64,000 bases of DNA from Pseudobutyrivibrio sp. YE44. Its GTDB lineage: Bacteria; Bacillota; Clostridia; Lachnospirales; Lachnospiraceae. Numbering within the stretch: position 1 is the first letter of the stretch; every line of letters starts with the position of its first letter. Below the pieces are notes generated by a model, which was given only the letters and a program-made list of their open reading frames with translations, was not told the DNA's origin and did not search any database. Location: contig NZ_FMXT01000001.1 of the NCBI RefSeq assembly GCF_900104335.1, positions 620,001 to 684,000 on the forward strand, given 5' to 3'. The position numbers and the translations under genes are program-made. Shown here piece after piece: positions 37,680-46,546 of this stretch.

Positions 37680-38750
37680 CTATTCAAAGTATTTGAGCAA
37701 TTCCTTGCAGCGTTCCAATGTCATGGACGCAACTGTGTCATTATACATAACAGGCTCAAATGTACCACCTTCAAATTCAGCTGCGTCTTTTTCAGCCTGT
37801 GCATCTCTATCCTTCAGCCACTGACGCTGTTCCGCAAGTGCTTTGTTATAGGTGTCCTCATCAACATTGTACTTTACCAATCTCCAAATATCATTAAGAG
37901 CATAATCAGCTTCTTTTACCTGAGCACCAGTTATCTCTACCATCTCTGGAGTTGCAGTTGCCTCCTGAAGCTGCTGCCCATAATAATCATAACTATTCTT
38001 TGCAGAATCATAACTACTCTGAGCTTCTTCCTTTGCACTCATTCTTTCACAAGTTGTAATACCCTGATTTTCATTAACATTAACAAGGGAAAATTTTTCT
38101 ACAGTGTCCTTCTGATCCTGATAGTTTATAGACAACCACATCTGAAGCTCTTCATCCATTCCATCAACAGGCTTTCCAGGCAAGTATATCTGCACCTCTT
38201 TGGCATTGTTTAAAGCATAAGGCTCTGAAGGGATAAACAGCATTCCATCTTCAACATACTCATTCTGATCATTAGTCACTTTGATATCCTTCATAGTCAT
38301 TGAGAAGGTATACTCATCAATCTTTTGAATATTTTCAAAATGTCCTTCATACTGACAGAAGTATACACTACCATTAGGATGTTCATCTGAAGTATCCCCC
38401 ATCTCAGAATCATGATAGCTTCCATGGAAATACCCATCTTTTTCTATTGAGAAATCATCAGACCATCCACCAGCTCCACTTGAGAATGTATAATAATACT
38501 TTGATAAATCCTCAAAAGTGATGTCAGAACTATTGTCATCCTTATTGTCATCCGCTTTTTTAGCTTCAGCGCTATTATCACCGCTACTTCCTATACTTGC
38601 AGTACTACTATTATTGTTACCATTATTTTCATCAACACTGTTCTTATTCATTAAGAAATAAATGCCACAGCCTGCAAGTAACACTAAAGCTATTATTATT
38701 AATATTATGCTAATATTTCTCTGTTTTCTTTTGCTATGTCTCTTACTCAT
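37680..38750 (-). CDS. membrane-anchored protein with C-terminal LprI/DUF1311 domain
   Basis: A 356-residue protein with a basic N terminus, one membrane anchor (SIILIIIALVLLAGCGIYFLM, about 14-34; the LAGC may be a lipobox but follows an unusually basic leader) and an Asn/Ser/Asp-rich linker (38-75). A central extracellular domain (about 78-245) is one I do not recognise. Residues about 268-352 match the DUF1311/LprI lysozyme-inhibitor-like domain (ADYALNDIWRLVKYNVDEDTYNKALAEQRQWLKDRDAQAEKDAAEFEGGT...MTLERCKELL). In mycobacteria LprI inhibits lysozyme; here a cell-envelope role is inferred. AAAGGG precedes the ATG. Confidence 0.75.
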   Translation of the reverse strand: MSKRHSKRKQRNISIILIIIALVLLAGCGIYFLMNKNSVDENNGNNNSSTASIGSSGDNSAEAKKADDNKDDNSSDITFEDLSKYYYTFSSGAGGWSDDFSIEKDGYFHGSYHDSEMGDTSDEHPNGSVYFCQYEGHFENIQKIDEYTFSMTMKDIKVTNDQNEYVEDGMLFIPSEPYALNNAKEVQIYLPGKPVDGMDEELQMWLSINYQDQKDTVEKFSLVNVNENQGITTCERMSAKEEAQSSYDSAKNSYDYYGQQLQEATATPEMVEITGAQVKEADYALNDIWRLVKYNVDEDTYNKALAEQRQWLKDRDAQAEKDAAEFEGGTFEPVMYNDTVASMTLERCKELLKYFE

Positions 38751-38772
38751 TTATTATCCCTTTCTAGTACAC

Positions 38773-38815
38773 AAAAGCACCACTTAGTGTATTCTAATAC
38801 AACAGTGGTGCTTTT
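38773..38815. terminator. terminator of the amidase gene
   Basis: AAAAGCACCACT (38773-38784) pairs with AGTGGTGCTTTT (38804-38815) over a 19-base loop. T runs follow on both strands; the minus-strand sense fits the amidase gene ending at 38845. Confidence 0.8.
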
Positions 38816-38844
38816 ACCATCTTAATTATAATTAAATAAAAGAT

Positions 38845-39486
38845 TTATAAATCATTTTTAAACTGATCCCAGGCTTCAGGATTTCTTACATAGTAAATAG
38901 GACACTCTTTACCTGTGACATCATAGTGTCTAATAACATCGTCAGGTTCCATATAAAACTCATCCAATAGCCAATCAACAAGCTTGATTAAAGAAGCATA
39001 GGAAGCATCTGTAAACTTCCCCGATTCATCAGGATGGCAAACCTCAATAGATATTGTATCATGGTTTCTATCATTACTTGCAGATGAGCGCTCAATAAGT
39101 GGAACACATTGAATAATTTCTCCATCCATTCCAATTACAAAATGTGAGCATACATCGGAATCTTCATGATTGTAGTAATCTCTATTCTGCTGAGCAGTAG
39201 TGTCTGGATTTCCTACATAATGAACAACTATATTATTTAAGCCATCAAGCCTAAGACCTGTTCTAGATGGATTACCCTCATCGATATATTGCACATCAAT
39301 CCACTCAGGAGTTTCAATATTCTCTGCTATCTCTAATCTATCTCTATGATAAAAATGTATATATCCAAGAAAAGCTAAACCAATAATAAGAAGAATTTCT
39401 AAAAATAATAAAAATAGTTTTCTTTGTCTTTTTCGACGTCTTTCTCGTTGACGATTAATTCGTTTTTTTGAATATCTAGAAGTCAT
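38845..39486 (-). CDS. N-acetylmuramoyl-L-alanine amidase (amidase_2), membrane anchored
   Basis: Cleaves the amide bond between muramic acid and peptide. A 213-residue protein: a strongly basic N terminus (residues 3-24, many Arg/Lys), one membrane segment (LFLLFLEILLIIGLAFLGYI), then a zinc amidase domain facing outside. Zinc ligands are His in NIVVHYVG, His in IRHYDVTG and the acidic/Cys position in KECPIYY; YNHEDSDVCSHFVIGMDGEIIQCVPL is typical of PGRP/AmpD folds. It is a single gene with its own terminator. Possibly lysis, remodelling or bacteriocin-like; cellular role open. Confidence 0.87.
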   Translation of the reverse strand: MTSRYSKKRINRQRERRRKRQRKLFLLFLEILLIIGLAFLGYIHFYHRDRLEIAENIETPEWIDVQYIDEGNPSRTGLRLDGLNNIVVHYVGNPDTTAQQNRDYYNHEDSDVCSHFVIGMDGEIIQCVPLIERSSASNDRNHDTISIEVCHPDESGKFTDASYASLIKLVDWLLDEFYMEPDDVIRHYDVTGKECPIYYVRNPEAWDQFKNDL

Positions 39487-39661
39487 TATCCAAGCCTCTT
39501 TTTATTTATTACTAGTCTAAATTAATGATAGAAAATAACGTAATTATGTTATAGTATGTTATACACTAAATCAAACGTGTTTTCATTATTATTACTAATT
39601 TTAAATATCTATAATCAATAGTAAAAACCAATAGCCTATTCCTATATTTTTTTATTATGCA

Positions 39662-40453
39662 TTACAAGAGATATTTCCTAATCTTCTCATCAGCTAGTTT
39701 TACATCAAGATCAACTCCATTAGTTTCAAATGAAATGATTAAATTATCCCCTAATACAAGTCCCGATTTTTCATATTTAGCCAATCTATCAAGATTTTTA
39801 TCCGCATAATCTTTAGACGATGTCATTCCAAAATGCTCCCAATAATAAGTTTTTCTTTCTCTAACATTAAGAAGAACAAAATCAGGATAGCAATTCCAAC
39901 CATTGTGCATTTTAAACTCTGGTTCATATTGGTATGGAATACCATACTTGTAAAATAAATCTGCAAGAATTTTTTCAGATTTAGACCTTACATCTCCCCC
40001 TCTCTCAGTAGGATATCTACTACTGAACTCCATATTATTTTGATATCCAGGATGGTTCTCATTCCATTCTTCAACATACTCTGTTTGATTAGTATATATA
40101 GGATGAATCAAAACTTTCTTTCCCTCACAACATGTTTCAGACAAATAATAAATAGAAGAATTATCATATTTATCTATGAAACCTGTAATTACTCTTTTTT
40201 GCTTCAATAATTCATTCCTAAGCTTTATAAAATAATCCTTCTGAGCAATGTTTTTCGCAAAATCAATATTCCTTTTAGGTATATATACTAGCTCACCTTC
40301 ATTATTTCTATACCAGTATTGATTATAGCCATTGCCTTTTTTACATATTAATTTATAGGATTCCAGGTCTTTTAATTTTACTAGGTTATCTTCAACTTTA
40401 GCTAATTCTAGCTCAAGATCTTTTACCTCATTTTTTAGTATTTCTTTATTCAT
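39662..40453 (-). CDS. PD-(D/E)XK nuclease-like hypothetical protein
   Basis: A 263-residue protein of a type common in Lachnospiraceae, with no established function. Residues 1-55 form a coiled coil; the central part is Tyr/Asn-rich. From about 155 it looks like a restriction-endonuclease-like fold: RSKSEKILADLFYKYGIPYQYEPEF (Glu), CYPDFVLLN (Asp), then TYYWEHFGM, where Glu-x-His replaces the usual Glu-x-Lys. A weak AAGGAAAAG precedes the ATG. It lies directly downstream of the 51-bp repeat array, which is an unusual neighbour. Nuclease activity is inferred from the pattern only. Confidence 0.65.
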   Translation of the reverse strand: MNKEILKNEVKDLELELAKVEDNLVKLKDLESYKLICKKGNGYNQYWYRNNEGELVYIPKRNIDFAKNIAQKDYFIKLRNELLKQKRVITGFIDKYDNSSIYYLSETCCEGKKVLIHPIYTNQTEYVEEWNENHPGYQNNMEFSSRYPTERGGDVRSKSEKILADLFYKYGIPYQYEPEFKMHNGWNCYPDFVLLNVRERKTYYWEHFGMTSSKDYADKNLDRLAKYEKSGLVLGDNLIISFETNGVDLDVKLADEKIRKYLL

Positions 40454-40482
40454 ATTTCTTTTCCTTCTTCTTTGTACTGCAA

Positions 40483-40888
40483 TTTACTACCTAAATATGC
40501 TTTCCGCCTACAGGTAGTACTCTCATTGTCCTTTTTACTACCTGTACAGAGTTTCTCTCCACAGGTAGTAATTTCAAGACCTCTTTTACTTTCTGTAGCA
40601 AAATTTTCTCTGCAGGTAGTAATCTCATAGACTCTTTTACTTCCTGTAACATGATTTTCTCTGCAGGTAGTAATCTCATAAACTCTTTTACTTCCTGTAA
40701 CATGATTTTCTCTGCAGGTAGTAATCTCATAGACTCTTTTACTTCCTGTAGCAAAGTTTTCTTTGTAGGTAGTAATCTCATGGACTTTTCTACTACCTAT
40801 ACAGAATTTATCTCTACAAGCAGTAATCCCGTGGACTCTTTTACTTCCTGTAACATAATTTTCTCTGCAGATAGTAAATCCACATATG
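40483..40888. repeat. 51-bp tandem repeat array (seven full units plus partial ends)
   Basis: Seven head-to-tail units start at 40511, 40562, 40613, 40664, 40715, 40766 and 40817, all exactly 51 bases, with partial copies at both ends. Units 3-5 are almost identical. Each unit carries CAGGTAGTAA and, about 14 bases on, a TTACTACCTG-like complement, so each can fold as a hairpin. In unit 6 both arms are changed together (TAGGTAGTA/TACTACCTA). The period is a multiple of three, so frames on both strands stay open, but neither has a ribosome site. Confidence 0.95.
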
Positions 40889-40893
40889 AAAAA

Positions 40894-43335
40894 CTATTTT
40901 ACAAATCTATTTACCCCATTTTTATCCACCCTAATCCTGCCAGATTTCATGGTGTAATAAACCTGAGCACCAGAAACTTCTATACGTTCAACAGCTTCAT
41001 CTGCAGGATGACCATAGCGATTACGTTCAGCACAGCTGATAACTGCCACATCAGGAGATAAAACCTCCAGAAAATCTGAATCCGAGCTATATCTACTACC
41101 ATGATGACTAACCTTTAATAAATTCACGTGATATTGACTGTTACAACCATCATTAGCGTATCCAGTCAAATCATAGGAAAGATTAGTTGACCTGGTACTT
41201 TCAAATTCCTTCAATAATCGATCAGCTACAATCCTCTCCTGCTCTGCAGCAAGGTCACCTCCCAAAAAGGCAGTGTAATCAACTTCACCATCAATGTTCT
41301 CATCATAAGACATTAGCAACGCTAATGATAAAGCGTTAACATCATCTCCAAAAACACCTACAGCATCTCTACCAGGATATAAACAAGTAAAGCTCAGATG
41401 CTTAGAGCCAATAATATCTCCCGGATTCATGTATAATATTTTTGTTTTATTATTATTTGCTAAGCTAACAATCTTCCAAAACACACTATTACCGCTAGAA
41501 ATATCTCCTGCAAACAACTCTTTCTCACCCTTTGGTATATACTCCGTAAATACGATATTTTTAATCTCATATCCAGCTTCGAGCAACTCTATCAATCCAG
41601 AAATATGATCCTCATCTGTATGGGAAACAAACCAATAGTCTATACAGCCTACCCCTTTGTATTTCAAAAAAGGAAGAATGCTATACTGCCCAACTGATTC
41701 TGAGGATGTGCTTCCCCCATCAATAAAGAAATGCACACCATCACCTGAGTTTATATAAATTCCATCACCTTGTCCTACATCTAAAATATCAATTTCAAAG
41801 TTTCCTTTTCGTGGAAAGAGCCACATAGCAATAACAGCAACCATAAGCAATATGGATATTGTTAGTCTCCTTCTACATATCGAAAGAGACTTACTCCCTC
41901 TAACCAAGTACCGGCCCCCATAAATAACCACAACCAATCCAAAATAATACAATATAACCGCCACAAAAGAATGATGACCAACAATTATTGTAGAACCAGG
42001 AAGCCTTTGAACGTAGTCCGAAAGCAATTCATAACAGTAAATAATAAAATGTCCAATCATCAGAATTGGCTTTGCCAAAGGAAGATATATAATTCCTAAA
42101 AAGCCACCTAGTAAACCAATACCTAATAACACAGGCATAAAAGGTAGAACAACAACATTCACCACAACAGAGTATAACGGTGTTTGATAATATAGCTGAG
42201 TAACAATAGGTAACATAGCCGCAGTCATTCCAAAGGAAAAAATCAAGCCAGAGCAACTATACTGCAGCACTTTTCCAGGTAGCCTCTTTATAACTTTGAT
42301 AAACCATAGGGCTTTTCTTCCTTCACTAGGAAGCTCCTTCAATTTATCCTTCCTGAAAAACAACTTACTATAGTTTTTATATTGTTCATTTAATGGAAGA
42401 ACAATATAGACGATTCCAATAATCGCGCCAAAGGACATAATAAAACTGCCATTCTTCACATATAAAGGATTTTCCATCAACAATATCGTCGCCATAACTG
42501 ATAATGCTGTTAATAAATCATAGCTTTCTCCAACAATTTGGGCTCCAAGATATATTAAAAACATTCCAATGGCTCGAATTGCCGAAACACTGCCGCCTGT
42601 AATGATTCCATAACCAACAGCAATTATTCCAGCAAACATACTGCTTACAAAGAAACCTAGCCCCCGTCGTCTTAAGAAATTATATAGTGCCATACATACC
42701 ACCGATACATGCAAGCCCGAAACAGCAAGTATGTGTGCAATACCAACATTTTGAAATAAAGTCTTTAGATTATTATCAAGATCTCCTTTTTCTCCAATAA
42801 CAACACTAGATAAAAAGCCTGCCTCCTCACCAGGTAAATACTCTTCAAATACCACTGAAAAAGCATGTCTAATTCTGTAGGAATAATCCATTCTTGCAAC
42901 AGGAGTTACATTCACAACCTGCGACTTAGAATTAACTACTTCAAAATATAAACCTAGCGAATTATAATAATTCTTCATGTCAAATGAGCCGTCATTTCTT
43001 CCATTGGAAAACAGCTTTACATCACCCTCAATATTTACTTTACAATTATTTGGAATTAGTTTGGATTTACTTTTGAATATAAAAGAAGTGTTTTTAAGAA
43101 TTCCTCTTCTGTTTTTCACAGAAGCATCTTTAACATAATAAACGATTTTATCGTTTTTTAATTCCTTGTGATATACGTACCCTTCGGCCTTTATATGCTC
43201 TCCAGTGGACAAAGAGCTTTCAGCTGCAAGAGCTTTATCATATACCCCCAGGAAATCCCAGGGGGCATATGTGCTTATTAGAATTAGCAGCAATATCAGC
43301 AAGGAAATCCTATAAAGGAAACGTCCTTTTAGCAT
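40894..43335 (-). CDS. comEC: ComEC/Rec2 DNA uptake channel with C-terminal metallo-beta-lactamase domain
   Basis: Inner-membrane channel through which single-stranded DNA enters during transformation. 813 residues: N-terminal DUF4131/OB-like part (about 50-150), the competence membrane domain with around ten segments (FQNVGIAHILAVSGLHVSVV, GYGIITGGSVSAIRAIGMFLIYLGA, the family signatures) and a metallo-beta-lactamase domain (about 520-813, VGQGDGIYINSGDGVHFFIDGG, WFVSHTDEDHISGL, LKVSHHGSRYSSDSDFLE) thought to degrade the other strand. AGGAGGAA lies just before the ATG. Cotranscribed with the GerMN gene, 14 bases upstream. Confidence 0.94.
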   Translation of the reverse strand: MLKGRFLYRISLLILLLILISTYAPWDFLGVYDKALAAESSLSTGEHIKAEGYVYHKELKNDKIVYYVKDASVKNRRGILKNTSFIFKSKSKLIPNNCKVNIEGDVKLFSNGRNDGSFDMKNYYNSLGLYFEVVNSKSQVVNVTPVARMDYSYRIRHAFSVVFEEYLPGEEAGFLSSVVIGEKGDLDNNLKTLFQNVGIAHILAVSGLHVSVVCMALYNFLRRRGLGFFVSSMFAGIIAVGYGIITGGSVSAIRAIGMFLIYLGAQIVGESYDLLTALSVMATILLMENPLYVKNGSFIMSFGAIIGIVYIVLPLNEQYKNYSKLFFRKDKLKELPSEGRKALWFIKVIKRLPGKVLQYSCSGLIFSFGMTAAMLPIVTQLYYQTPLYSVVVNVVVLPFMPVLLGIGLLGGFLGIIYLPLAKPILMIGHFIIYCYELLSDYVQRLPGSTIIVGHHSFVAVILYYFGLVVVIYGGRYLVRGSKSLSICRRRLTISILLMVAVIAMWLFPRKGNFEIDILDVGQGDGIYINSGDGVHFFIDGGSTSSESVGQYSILPFLKYKGVGCIDYWFVSHTDEDHISGLIELLEAGYEIKNIVFTEYIPKGEKELFAGDISSGNSVFWKIVSLANNNKTKILYMNPGDIIGSKHLSFTCLYPGRDAVGVFGDDVNALSLALLMSYDENIDGEVDYTAFLGGDLAAEQERIVADRLLKEFESTRSTNLSYDLTGYANDGCNSQYHVNLLKVSHHGSRYSSDSDFLEVLSPDVAVISCAERNRYGHPADEAVERIEVSGAQVYYTMKSGRIRVDKNGVNRFVK

Positions 43336-43349
43336 TATTCCTCCTACTA

Positions 43350-44351
43350 CTAATCTTGTGTTATTTCTTCCGAGGTCACATCCTCTTCCTCTTGAACGTA
43401 TTCTTCATCTTCAGCATACGTTTCATCTTCCTCAACATAATTATTATTAATTATGTTGTCATTTCTTGAAACAGCAGTTGATAAATCAACATCAATATTT
43501 GACATATGAGGTGTCTCACCGTTAACTAGAATCTGAACCTGTTTAACAGTATCAAGCTCTGTCAGAGAATTAACTATGGTGTATAGAGTTACCTGCTCGG
43601 TAACGCCAGAAACGGCTGTTTCTAAAGTGGCATCAAAGTTTACTATACATACTCCATTATCAGAAACCGAAATAGAATTAAGTTTCGTTCCTGTTGGCAA
43701 AGAGGCTATTGTCTTTTGATTATCAGGCCCCTTCATAAGCTGTTCTATAACAACCTTTTCTCTAGACACGTTACGACTATAGTATACGTGACGATTTTCA
43801 GGAACTAGTGACATACCATCTGCACTTGCAAAATAAAGAGTCAAATCTGTTTGTAATAGCGAATCTGTTTCCTGCCCAAAGTCTTCTATGAAAGTATCTG
43901 CAGTCATTGCTCCAACAGTCTCTCCAGTAGAGTCAGTTAAAGGAACGTTGTTAATATAAAAGGTTATATTTTTCACACCTTCAATTTGTGATAGTGTCTT
44001 CACGATTGCTGCTCTAACCAATATTTCGGTATAGATATCAAGAGAATCATAATCTCCTACAAAAAACAATTCTAAAGCTCCATCATTTAACTTCCAGCTC
44101 TTAAACTCTACACCACTTGGAATGGTTGTAACGTAGTCGATATCTTCTGTTGTTTCTTGAAGCTTACTTATGGCTTCCTCAATTTGATCATGTGTATTTT
44201 GCCCTTGTAGCTCATAGCCCACAGGTGTAATACTTGTCTTATCCGTATTTACGTAGTAAATCTTGAACTCGCTACTATCTTCATTGTTAGAACAGCCCAC
44301 AAGAGAAAGCATTAATGTGCATATAACTAAAAAAGTCAAAAACCTTTTCAT
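43350..44351 (-). CDS. GerMN-domain lipoprotein
   Basis: A 333-residue lipoprotein (signal MKRFLTFLVICTLMLSLVGC, lipobox LVGC) with two GerMN domains (about 60-150 and 185-275; IVKTLSQIEGVKNITFYINNVPL and TIVNSLTELDTVKQVQILVNGE are the paired signatures) and a very acidic C-terminal tail. GerM is a sporulation protein in Bacillus; GerMN proteins next to a sensor kinase also occur in actinobacteria (LpqB with MtrB). The stop-start overlap with the kinase upstream is one base, so it probably works with the two-component system at the envelope. Confidence 0.88.
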   Translation of the reverse strand: MKRFLTFLVICTLMLSLVGCSNNEDSSEFKIYYVNTDKTSITPVGYELQGQNTHDQIEEAISKLQETTEDIDYVTTIPSGVEFKSWKLNDGALELFFVGDYDSLDIYTEILVRAAIVKTLSQIEGVKNITFYINNVPLTDSTGETVGAMTADTFIEDFGQETDSLLQTDLTLYFASADGMSLVPENRHVYYSRNVSREKVVIEQLMKGPDNQKTIASLPTGTKLNSISVSDNGVCIVNFDATLETAVSGVTEQVTLYTIVNSLTELDTVKQVQILVNGETPHMSNIDVDLSTAVSRNDNIINNNYVEEDETYAEDEEYVQEEEDVTSEEITQD

Positions 44352-45787
44352 TAATGGGCCTCCTTTTCAATATAGTTAAGAGGAATTCTAACATCAAAGG
44401 TTGAACCCTCTCCAAGCTTGGAGCGAACTTTGATTTCACCGTTATGCATTGCAATAGCATTTTTAGTAATGGCAAGACCAAGTCCTGTTCCACCAATCTC
44501 TCTAGAATGAGATTTATCTGCTCTGTAGAATCTGTCAAAGATATAATCAACTGATTCTTCAGGAATACCCAAGCCATTATCCTCTACTTTGATATAGAAG
44601 AATTGATGATCTGAATTAAGAGAAATATGAACCCATCCACCCTCTTCGTTATATTTGATAGCATTCTCTACCAAATTAGTAATAACAAGGGTAAACTTAA
44701 CCTCATCTACCTCAGCAACTATAGGTCTGAAAGATTCAAAAACTACCTCAATATCAGCCTTTTCTGCTATAGGCTTGAGACGCTTAAGTATGTGTTCAAT
44801 TAACTCGTTAATATTGACTGCGGAAACATTAAGCTTAGCTCCGCTTTTATCCATTCTTACCAAGCTTAAAAGATCATTTATAATCTTTGTTTCTCTGTCG
44901 ATTTCATCTCCGATATCCACCATGAATTCCCTATACATCTCAATAGGAACATCCTCTGAACCATTTAAGGAATCAGCAAGAACCTTCATAGATGTAAGTG
45001 GTGTCTTCAATTCATGGGACACATTAGATACAAACTCCTGGCGGGACTGGTCAATTGCCTGTAGCTTTTTAATTACCTCATTAAACTTCTCAGAAACCTC
45101 TTCTAACTCTCTATAAGACTTAACGTCAGGCAATTCGTTTGAATACTCTCGAATGATAGCATCCAAACCATCTGACATTTTCTTCATAGGTTTAGAAAAA
45201 TGCAAGGAAGCCAAAATAGCAACAATTACACTTAAAGAAATTATAATTACAGCCCCAATAAGTCCGTAAGAAGCAAAAATATCAAGGTTCTGATTAATAT
45301 ATTCCATAGATTTATTGATAATTAATGTCCCTACAATCTTACCGTCTGAATTGCTAAGTGGCACCGAAACAATGAGATACTTGGTATTATCATCGTAATA
45401 ATAGAGAGACTCTCCCTGCATAGAACGAATAATATTATCCCAAATTACAGTTTTTCCAACGTCAACCGAGAAGGAATCCTTAACAATAGTAAGGCCAGAA
45501 TTAACTATCAACAATCGACCATTGTAACTGTCGGCAATTGCTTTAAGTTCTGTGTCTAATAAGGAATTATGTTCCCCAAGAATGTATCCGCTAGTAACAA
45601 TTTGATTATTGTACTGAGCAGCCTGGGCCATAAGATTCGCAGCATCTGTGCGAATAGAAACAGCTTTATACGCTCTTAAATAAATAGGCACACATACCAA
45701 AAATGGTATGATGCCTATTAATATTATTATGATTGCATTTTTAAATCCTAAGCTATGTAGTACTGAAAAACGATTTTTATTTTCCAT
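44351..45787 (-). CDS. sensor histidine kinase (WalK/PhoR/ResE-like)
   Basis: A 478-residue membrane kinase: segment 1 (about 15-37), an extracellular sensor of ~120 residues (38-160), segment 2 (IGAVIIISLSVIVAILASLHF), HAMP domain, phosphoacceptor His in FVSNVSHELKTPLTSM, and an ATPase domain with N-box NLVENAIKYN, G1 VEDNGLGIPEE, F-box FDRFYRADKS and G2 GGTGLGLAI. All catalytic motifs are intact. The start at 45787 is an ATG; a TTG two codons before is less likely. It follows its response regulator and precedes the GerMN lipoprotein, which may modulate it as LpqB does MtrB. Confidence 0.93.
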   Translation of the reverse strand: MENKNRFSVLHSLGFKNAIIIILIGIIPFLVCVPIYLRAYKAVSIRTDAANLMAQAAQYNNQIVTSGYILGEHNSLLDTELKAIADSYNGRLLIVNSGLTIVKDSFSVDVGKTVIWDNIIRSMQGESLYYYDDNTKYLIVSVPLSNSDGKIVGTLIINKSMEYINQNLDIFASYGLIGAVIIISLSVIVAILASLHFSKPMKKMSDGLDAIIREYSNELPDVKSYRELEEVSEKFNEVIKKLQAIDQSRQEFVSNVSHELKTPLTSMKVLADSLNGSEDVPIEMYREFMVDIGDEIDRETKIINDLLSLVRMDKSGAKLNVSAVNINELIEHILKRLKPIAEKADIEVVFESFRPIVAEVDEVKFTLVITNLVENAIKYNEEGGWVHISLNSDHQFFYIKVEDNGLGIPEESVDYIFDRFYRADKSHSREIGGTGLGLAITKNAIAMHNGEIKVRSKLGEGSTFDVRIPLNYIEKEAH

Positions 45788-45828
45788 TAACAACTCTCTT
45801 TAGTAATTAGTTTATCCCTAAATGTCTC

Positions 45829-46527
45829 TTACTGAAAATAGTAGCCTACGCCCCATTTTGTAAGAACATATTTAGGTTCCTTAGGATTTGGCTCGATTTT
45901 TTCACGAAGACGTCTAATGTGAACATCAACTGTTCTCTCATCTCCAGGATAATCTGTACCCCAAATTGTTCTAAGCAAGTCTTCTCGAGAAAATACCTTT
46001 CTTGGGCTATTTACAAGAAGCGCAAGAAGCTCAAATTCCTTTGAAGTAAGATTGTACTCGATACCAAGGATTGTAAGTCTACGATTGTTTTTATCTAATA
46101 CTAAATCGCCATATTTAACTATGCCATCACTAGAGCCCTGATCCGAAGATGAACCATTTCCAAGTGAAGCTCGTCTCATAATTGCTTTGATTCTAGCCTT
46201 AACCTCAAGAATGTTAAATGGCTTTGTAATGTAGTCATCTGCTCCATACTCTAGGCCAAGGATTTTATCCATATCGTCGCCCTTCGCTGTAAGCATAACG
46301 ATTGGCACACTAGAGAACTCACGAATACTCTGGCAGACTTCAAATCCACCAAGCTTTGGAAGCATAACATCCAATAGAATCATGTCATATTGATTATTGG
46401 TGGCCAAGTCCAGAGCTTCCTGTCCATCATAGGCACAATCCACTTCCATTCCATCTTGCTCTAACGAAAATCTGATTCCCTTGACGATGAGTTTTTCATC
46501 ATCAACAACTAATACTTTTTTTGCCAT
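45829..46527 (-). CDS. OmpR/PhoB-family response regulator
   Basis: A 232-residue regulator: receiver domain with acidic pocket D9-D10, phosphoacceptor D53 in LLDVMLPKLGG, Thr in MLTAKG and Lys in DYITKPFN; then a winged-helix DNA-binding domain (LTSKEFELLALLVNSPRKVFSREDLL, DERTVDVHIRRLREKIEPNP). WalR/VicR-like in style. The ATG at 46527 has AGAGG at the right distance, while the ATG at 46533 is too close to it. Partner kinase follows 41 bases later. Confidence 0.94.
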   Translation of the reverse strand: MAKKVLVVDDEKLIVKGIRFSLEQDGMEVDCAYDGQEALDLATNNQYDMILLDVMLPKLGGFEVCQSIREFSSVPIVMLTAKGDDMDKILGLEYGADDYITKPFNILEVKARIKAIMRRASLGNGSSSDQGSSDGIVKYGDLVLDKNNRRLTILGIEYNLTSKEFELLALLVNSPRKVFSREDLLRTIWGTDYPGDERTVDVHIRRLREKIEPNPKEPKYVLTKWGVGYYFQ

Positions 46528-46546
46528 AATCATCCTCTGTTGTTAT

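Noticed and set aside
40483-40888. CRISPR array
   Set aside because: The units are head-to-tail copies with no unique spacers, and there are no cas genes nearby.
40651-41061. Plus-strand repeat protein of 136 residues
   Set aside because: Frame stays open because the period is 17 codons; it has no ribosome site and runs into the comEC coding region in antisense.
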